DNA of 8,476 bases, from positions 1-8,476 of the forward strand of contig JABHQB010000153.1 in the NCBI GenBank assembly GCA_018695965.1, written 5' to 3'. A model generated the notes under the pieces. The model ran no database searches. It was not told the DNA's origin and saw nothing but the letters and a program-made list of their open reading frames with translations. The translations under genes and the position numbers were made by a program. Positions 5,138 through 8,476 of this stretch are shown here, piece by piece (position 1 is the stretch's first letter; each line of letters begins with the position of its first letter). Source of the stretch: Flavobacteriales bacterium. Lineage in GTDB: Bacteria; Bacteroidota; Bacteroidia; Flavobacteriales; BACL11.

Positions 5138-6421
5138 ATGAAAAATAAACAGGCAATAACTCTTCTTTTTATTTCTAACATAATTTCTGGTTTTGCGCAA
5201 GGAATAAGCATGATGGCAATTCCTTGGTATTTTGTTGATATTATAGACAAACCAGAAATCTTTGCGTTTTTCTATTTATTTGTTACTTTCCTTACCTTGT
5301 TCTGGGGTTTGTACGCAGGCACAATTGTTGATAGATATTCTAGAAAAAAAGTCTTTATATATACCAATCTTATTTGCGGAAGTGTAATCGGACTTATCTC
5401 CTATTATGGATTTCTTAATGATTCAAATCCAGAATATCTGCTCCCAGAATATTTGGTGTTGTTGGTTTTTGGACTAACTATTTTTAATTACAATATTCAT
5501 TATCCAAATTTATATGCGTTTGGTCAAGAAATAACAGAAAAAAGGAATTATGGGAAGCTAAATTCCTATATAGAAATTCAGGGACAGGTAACCTCTATGT
5601 TTGCAGGAGCTTTTGCTGCTGTGTTACTTACAGGTATTACTACTTCTAGTTTTACTCTTGCAGGATTTAATATTACTTTTCCTTTTACAATAGAAGCTTG
5701 GAGCATCCAGAAAGTATTTATGATGGATGCAATCACTTATTTTGTAGGTATTACTTTGTTCTTATTTATTAAATATACGCCAATTGATAAAGGAGAGGTT
5801 CATTTAGGATCACTATTAAGTAGATTAAAAGGAGGGTTTAAATATTTGAGATCAAATCCAAATATTTTTGCTTTCGGAACTTTAAGTTATATTTTGTTTG
5901 CTTTTACTTTGGTTGAGGTACATGTGTTGCTCCCATCATATGTGGAAAAATTTATGAACTCTTCTGCAGATGTTTACGCCTCAGCTGAAGTTTATTATTC
6001 TATTGGAGCTATATTATCTGGATTTTTGGTTTACAGGATTTTTAGTAAATATAATGAATATTTAAGTGTTGTTTTATTAATGTTTGTTGTAAGTGTTGCG
6101 TTTCTTGGAATGAGTTTTAGTAATAATTTATTTTTATTTTTTGCTGCAAATCTTATTTTAGGAGTTACTAATGCTGGAGTTAGAATATTACGGACAACTT
6201 ATTTGTTTTCACATGTACCAAATAATTTAATTGGCAGAGCTAATAGTGTATTTGGTTCCATAAATGTTGTAATCCGAATGATTTTGATTTCAATATTCTC
6301 TATTCCTTTTTTTTTAGAAGATGATAATATAAGATGGGGATATTTTGTAGGATCTGTATTAGTGTTGTTAACAGTTATTACACTTCTGTATTATTACTTT
6401 AAAGAGAAGAAGTCTAATTAA
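5138..6421 (+). CDS. MFS transporter, EntS/MFS_3-like permease
   Basis: This 427-residue inner-membrane protein has about 12 hydrophobic segments, the usual size for a major facilitator. The loop between helices 2 and 3 carries the MFS signature in the form GTIVDRYSRKKVF (61-73), with Gly61, Asp65, Arg66, Arg69 and Lys70. A second conserved stretch, NNLIGRANSVFGSINVVIRM (362-381), is typical of the branch that includes the enterobactin exporter EntS and related drug or siderophore exporters. A longer loop (about 166-188) separates the segments before the middle of the protein. Substrate and direction cannot be read from sequence; export by proton antiport is the family norm. It is divergent from recX across 47 bp and overlaps the end of rng by 8 bp tail-to-tail, with no terminator between them. 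ATG at 5138 gives a normal N-terminus (MKNKQAITLLFISNIISGFA). Confidence 0.88.
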   Translation: MKNKQAITLLFISNIISGFAQGISMMAIPWYFVDIIDKPEIFAFFYLFVTFLTLFWGLYAGTIVDRYSRKKVFIYTNLICGSVIGLISYYGFLNDSNPEYLLPEYLVLLVFGLTIFNYNIHYPNLYAFGQEITEKRNYGKLNSYIEIQGQVTSMFAGAFAAVLLTGITTSSFTLAGFNITFPFTIEAWSIQKVFMMDAITYFVGITLFLFIKYTPIDKGEVHLGSLLSRLKGGFKYLRSNPNIFAFGTLSYILFAFTLVEVHVLLPSYVEKFMNSSADVYASAEVYYSIGAILSGFLVYRIFSKYNEYLSVVLLMFVVSVAFLGMSFSNNLFLFFAANLILGVTNAGVRILRTTYLFSHVPNNLIGRANSVFGSINVVIRMILISIFSIPFFLEDDNIRWGYFVGSVLVLLTVITLLYYYFKEKKSN

Positions 6422-7943
6422 CTACACTGTATTGTAACAGATGTAGTCGTTCATCAGATTTAATAATTACCTTTCTGTTAAATTTCTTGCTCCATTTATG
6501 AGATATAGAGTTAAAGAACCACCCTTTATTAATATAAGATTCTATAAAAGGGTGTGTAGCAATTACTATTTCCCCTTTTTGTGTTGTTGATAAATTTTCA
6601 ATCTTATTTTCTATAGTTTCAATTAGAAGCAAACTAGAATCAATTTTCCCATTTCCGGCACACATAGGACACTTTTCTTGTGTGTCAATTTTCATTTCAG
6701 GCCTTACTCTTTGTCTAGTAATTTGCATTAACCCAAATTTTGATAATGGCAGTATATGATGTTTTGCTTTATCAGTTTTCATAGCTTCTATCATGCTATC
6801 ATAAATGATTTTTCTGTTTTTAGCATTTTGTAAATCAATAAAATCAACAACAATAATACCACCCATATCTCTTAGTCGTAATTGTCTAGCAACTTCTTCT
6901 ACAGAAATTTTATTGACAGCAAGAGCATTTGCTTCCTGATTCTTTTTCGAATCTACTTTTTTCCCACTGTTTACATCAATTACATGTAGTGCTTCAGTAT
7001 GTTCAATTACAAGGTAAGCCCCGCTTTTCATGCTAGCAGTCTTCCCGAATGAACTTTTTATTTGCTGTGTAATATTCATTTTCTGAAAAATAGGAATTTC
7101 TCCTTTATATAACTTGACTATTTTTTCCTGATCAGGAGAGATTCTAGAAAGATATTCTTTTAGTTCTGCATGTATTTCAGGGCTATTTACATGTATTTTA
7201 CTAAATCCAGAATTTAATAAATCTCGTAAAATAACAGATGATCTATTCATCTCACCATGTATTCTCTCATTCAGATTTGCAGTTTTTAGTTTTTTAAATA
7301 TAATCTGCCATTTTTTGTAAAGGTTCTTCATATCAGTATCTAGCTCTGCTACTTTCTTACCTTCTGCTACTGTTCGGATAATAACCCCAAACCCTTTAGG
7401 CTTTATACTATGTATCAGTTTCTTTAATCTTGATTTTTCTTCAGAACTTTTTATTTTCTGAGAAATAGAAACTCTATCAGAAAAAGGAATCATAACCATA
7501 TATCTTCCAGCAAAGGAAAGTTCAGCAGAAAGTCTTGGACCTTTAGATGAGATTGGTTCTTTTGATACTTGAAGCATTAAATGGTCACCACTTTTTACAA
7601 CATCCTGAATTTTACCTTCTTTTAGGGTGTCTTTTTCTTTTCTGAAATTTTTTAATGATGCAGTATTTAGTTTTTTTGTTCTTGTTTTATCTGTAAATTT
7701 CTTAAATGAATTCAGCTGAGATCCTAAATCTAGGTAGTGAAGAAAACCATCTTTTTCATGACCAACACCTACAAAAGCAGCGTTTAGCCCAGGAACAATT
7801 TTTTTAATCTTTCCTAGGTAAATATCTCCAACAGAATAATTATTATCGTGTTTTTCTTTATGTAGTTCTATTAATCGCCCTTCCTTAAGTAGAGCAATAA
7901 CAACTTCTGTTGGTTTGGAATCAATTACAAGTTCGAATTTCAT
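6414..7943 (-). CDS. rng: Ribonuclease E/G family endoribonuclease
   Basis: This 509-residue protein is the short RNase G-type member of the family, cutting single-stranded AU-rich RNA in rRNA maturation and mRNA decay. It has no long RNase E-type C-terminal scaffold. The S1 RNA-binding domain lies at about 36-130 (GDIYLGKIKKIVPGLNAAFV at 39-58), interrupted by a lysine-rich insert near 82-110. The catalytic core has the two metal-binding aspartates, Asp323 in HVIDVNSGK and Asp367 in GGIIVVDFIDL, then SKFGLMQITRQRVRP (401-415). The zinc-link CPMCAGNG (425-432), with Cys425 and Cys428, joins subunits in E. coli RNase E. ATG at 7943 lies 33 bases after the stop of the 29-residue ribosomal-type gene, and HU precedes that, so the three are probably one operon. 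A 9-bp inverted repeat in the gap could be a control or processing site. The 3' end overlaps the convergent MFS gene by 8 bp. Confidence 0.95.
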   Translation of the reverse strand: MKFELVIDSKPTEVVIALLKEGRLIELHKEKHDNNYSVGDIYLGKIKKIVPGLNAAFVGVGHEKDGFLHYLDLGSQLNSFKKFTDKTRTKKLNTASLKNFRKEKDTLKEGKIQDVVKSGDHLMLQVSKEPISSKGPRLSAELSFAGRYMVMIPFSDRVSISQKIKSSEEKSRLKKLIHSIKPKGFGVIIRTVAEGKKVAELDTDMKNLYKKWQIIFKKLKTANLNERIHGEMNRSSVILRDLLNSGFSKIHVNSPEIHAELKEYLSRISPDQEKIVKLYKGEIPIFQKMNITQQIKSSFGKTASMKSGAYLVIEHTEALHVIDVNSGKKVDSKKNQEANALAVNKISVEEVARQLRLRDMGGIIVVDFIDLQNAKNRKIIYDSMIEAMKTDKAKHHILPLSKFGLMQITRQRVRPEMKIDTQEKCPMCAGNGKIDSSLLLIETIENKIENLSTTQKGEIVIATHPFIESYINKGWFFNSISHKWSKKFNRKVIIKSDERLHLLQYSVVN

Positions 7944-7957
7944 AGTTGAAATTACTT

Positions 7958-7983
7958 TAAATAAACTTTTTACAGTTTATTTA
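7958..7983 (-). promoter_or_regulatory. AT-rich hairpin over the upstream stop codon, ahead of rng
   Basis: TAAATAAAC (7958-7966) and GTTTATTTA (7975-7983) are perfect 9-bp complements with an 8-base loop. In the - strand transcript the hairpin begins within the last codons and stop (7977-7979) of the 29-residue gene and ends 14 bases before the rng ATG. It has one G-C pair and no trailing U-run, so it is unlikely to be a strong terminator. It could be an RNase processing or autoregulation site, or chance in AT-rich DNA. Confidence 0.3.
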
Positions 7984-8066
7984 TTCTTGTGTCTATTTTT
8001 TCTCAAACGTTTTTTACGTTTGTGAGTTGAAATCTTCTTTGCTTTTTTCTTTTTTGCCCCTGACAT
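7977..8066 (-). CDS. 29-residue basic ribosomal-type protein, bS22/mS38 (COX24/AURKAIP1)-like
   Basis: ATG at 8066 opens a 29-residue frame ending in TAA at 7979-7977. About 60 percent of the residues are Lys, Arg or His, with core STHKRKKRLRKNRHK (13-27). This matches the pattern of tiny proteins annotated with an AURKAIP1/COX24 domain in Bacteroidota, related to actinobacterial bS22 and to the C-terminus of mitochondrial mS38, which bind small-subunit rRNA. The location between HU and rng is, as I recall, a conserved neighbourhood in Flavobacteriia, which adds support. Such proteins are routinely missed because of their size. It sits 29 bases after the HU stop and 33 before rng, so it is probably cotranscribed with both. 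The gap from HU contains a small ACTAG-AAATA-CTAGT hairpin (8081-8095). Family membership is from memory; bTHX is an alternative name sometimes applied to short basic proteins, but its sequence is different. Confidence 0.78.
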   Translation of the reverse strand: MSGAKKKKAKKISTHKRKKRLRKNRHKNK

Positions 8067-8095
8067 ATTATATTCTTTTTACTAGAAATACTAGT

Positions 8096-8383
8096 TTATG
8101 ATTTTACGTTATTCTTCACTTCTTCTTTAAAGACCTTAGCTGGTTTAAATGAAGGTATGTGATGTGCTGGAATAATTATTGTTGTATTCTTTAAAATGTT
8201 TCTTCCAGTTTTTTCTTTTCTTTCTTTAGCTAAAAATGTGCCAAATCCTCTTAAAAATACTGATTCGTCTTGCTTGATTGATTCTTTAATTTCTAACATT
8301 AAAGATTCTACAACTACAGATGCTGTGGTTTTTTCAACTCCTGTTCTTTCAGATATTTTGCTTATTATCTCTGCTTTTGTCAT
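8096..8383 (-). CDS. HU/IHF family nucleoid DNA-binding protein
   Basis: This 95-residue protein has the HU/IHF fold and acts as a DNA-bending dimer in the nucleoid. The N-terminal helix pair (MTKAEIISKISERTGVEKTT) is followed by the dimer core FLRGFGTFLAKERKEKTGRN (43-62), the beta-arm, and the C-terminal strand and helix IPSFKPAKVFKEEV. The arm tip reads GRNILKNTT, so the DNA-intercalating proline of the usual GRNP motif is replaced by Ile63. From memory this substitution is common in flavobacterial members, so it may be a lineage trait. ATG at 8383 gives the canonical MTKAEII start. It leads a probable operon with the 29-residue ribosomal-type gene and rng. Whether it is HU-like or IHF-like in sequence specificity cannot be decided here. 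Confidence 0.94.
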   Translation of the reverse strand: MTKAEIISKISERTGVEKTTASVVVESLMLEIKESIKQDESVFLRGFGTFLAKERKEKTGRNILKNTTIIIPAHHIPSFKPAKVFKEEVKNNVKS

Positions 8384-8433
8384 TTTTTACTAAATATTAA
8401 ATTTTGTTAATTTTTCTTTTATTTTTGGAGTCG

Positions 8434-8441
8434 CAAATATA
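8434..8441 (-). promoter_or_regulatory. Predicted -7 element for the HU operon
   Basis: On the - strand this reads TATATTTG, an exact TAnnTTTG match, followed by CGACTCC. Transcription would begin about 45 bases upstream of the HU ATG. No TTTG -33 element is present at 19-21 bases. The remaining 35 bases to the window edge are AT-rich with no other recognisable feature; a divergent gene may begin just beyond the edge. Confidence 0.55.
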
Positions 8442-8476
8442 TTAAATTTACTATTAAAAATACTTTATAAAAATTC

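Noticed and set aside
8002..8024. Inverted repeat CAAACGT and ACGTTTG within the 29-residue gene
   Set aside because: The symmetry follows from paired CGT codons flanking lysine codons in a KRKKR stretch. It lies within coding sequence and needs no further explanation without conservation data.
8081..8095. ACTAG-AAATA-CTAGT hairpin between HU and the 29-residue gene as a terminator
   Set aside because: The 5-bp stem is too short and has no T-run on the - strand, and the spacing favours a continuous operon.

Overview
The window looks like an AT-rich Bacteroidota chromosome, most likely Flavobacteriia. Four things support this. HU, a tiny lysine/arginine-rich ribosomal-type protein and RNase E/G lie in that order on one strand, an arrangement I associate with Flavobacteriia. 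Several upstream regions carry the Bacteroidota -7 promoter motif TAnnTTTG. No start codon has a convincing Shine-Dalgarno sequence. The encoded enzymes (FumC, RF2, RecX, Rng) read as Bacteroidota versions. The assignment rests on sequence reading and memory of the families, not on a database search.

Layout, left to right. Positions 1-1534 (+ strand) hold three small membrane-protein genes. The first runs off the left edge. The second is a four-helix protein of unknown function with a TTG start. The third is a DUF805 gene broken by an in-frame stop at codon 8. A strong bidirectional terminator (1548-1576) separates this block from fumC. fumC (1585-2970, -) diverges from an unlisted 47-residue membrane protein gene (3032-3175, +), and their promoters appear to overlap in a 13-bp palindrome. 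Next comes a tight - strand cluster read recX, prfB, arsC (5090 down to 3172), with gaps of 13 and 4 bp. A 12-helix MFS transporter (5138-6421, +) diverges from recX and ends tail-to-tail with rng. The right end is a - strand cluster read HU, a 29-residue bS22/mS38-like protein, then rng (8383 down to 6414). Its promoter lies near 8434-8441.

Functionally this is mostly housekeeping: the TCA cycle (FumC), translation termination (RF2), RecA control (RecX), RNA processing (Rng), nucleoid structure (HU) and probably a ribosomal protein. Arsenate reductase and the efflux permease are accessory functions. I see no mobile element, CRISPR array, tRNA or rRNA, and no clear new multi-gene system. The points most worth checking are the DUF805 nonsense codon, the prfB gene without its usual programmed frameshift, the two small genes (47 and 29 residues), the overlapping fumC promoter region, and the -7 motifs placed directly against the recX and MFS start codons.
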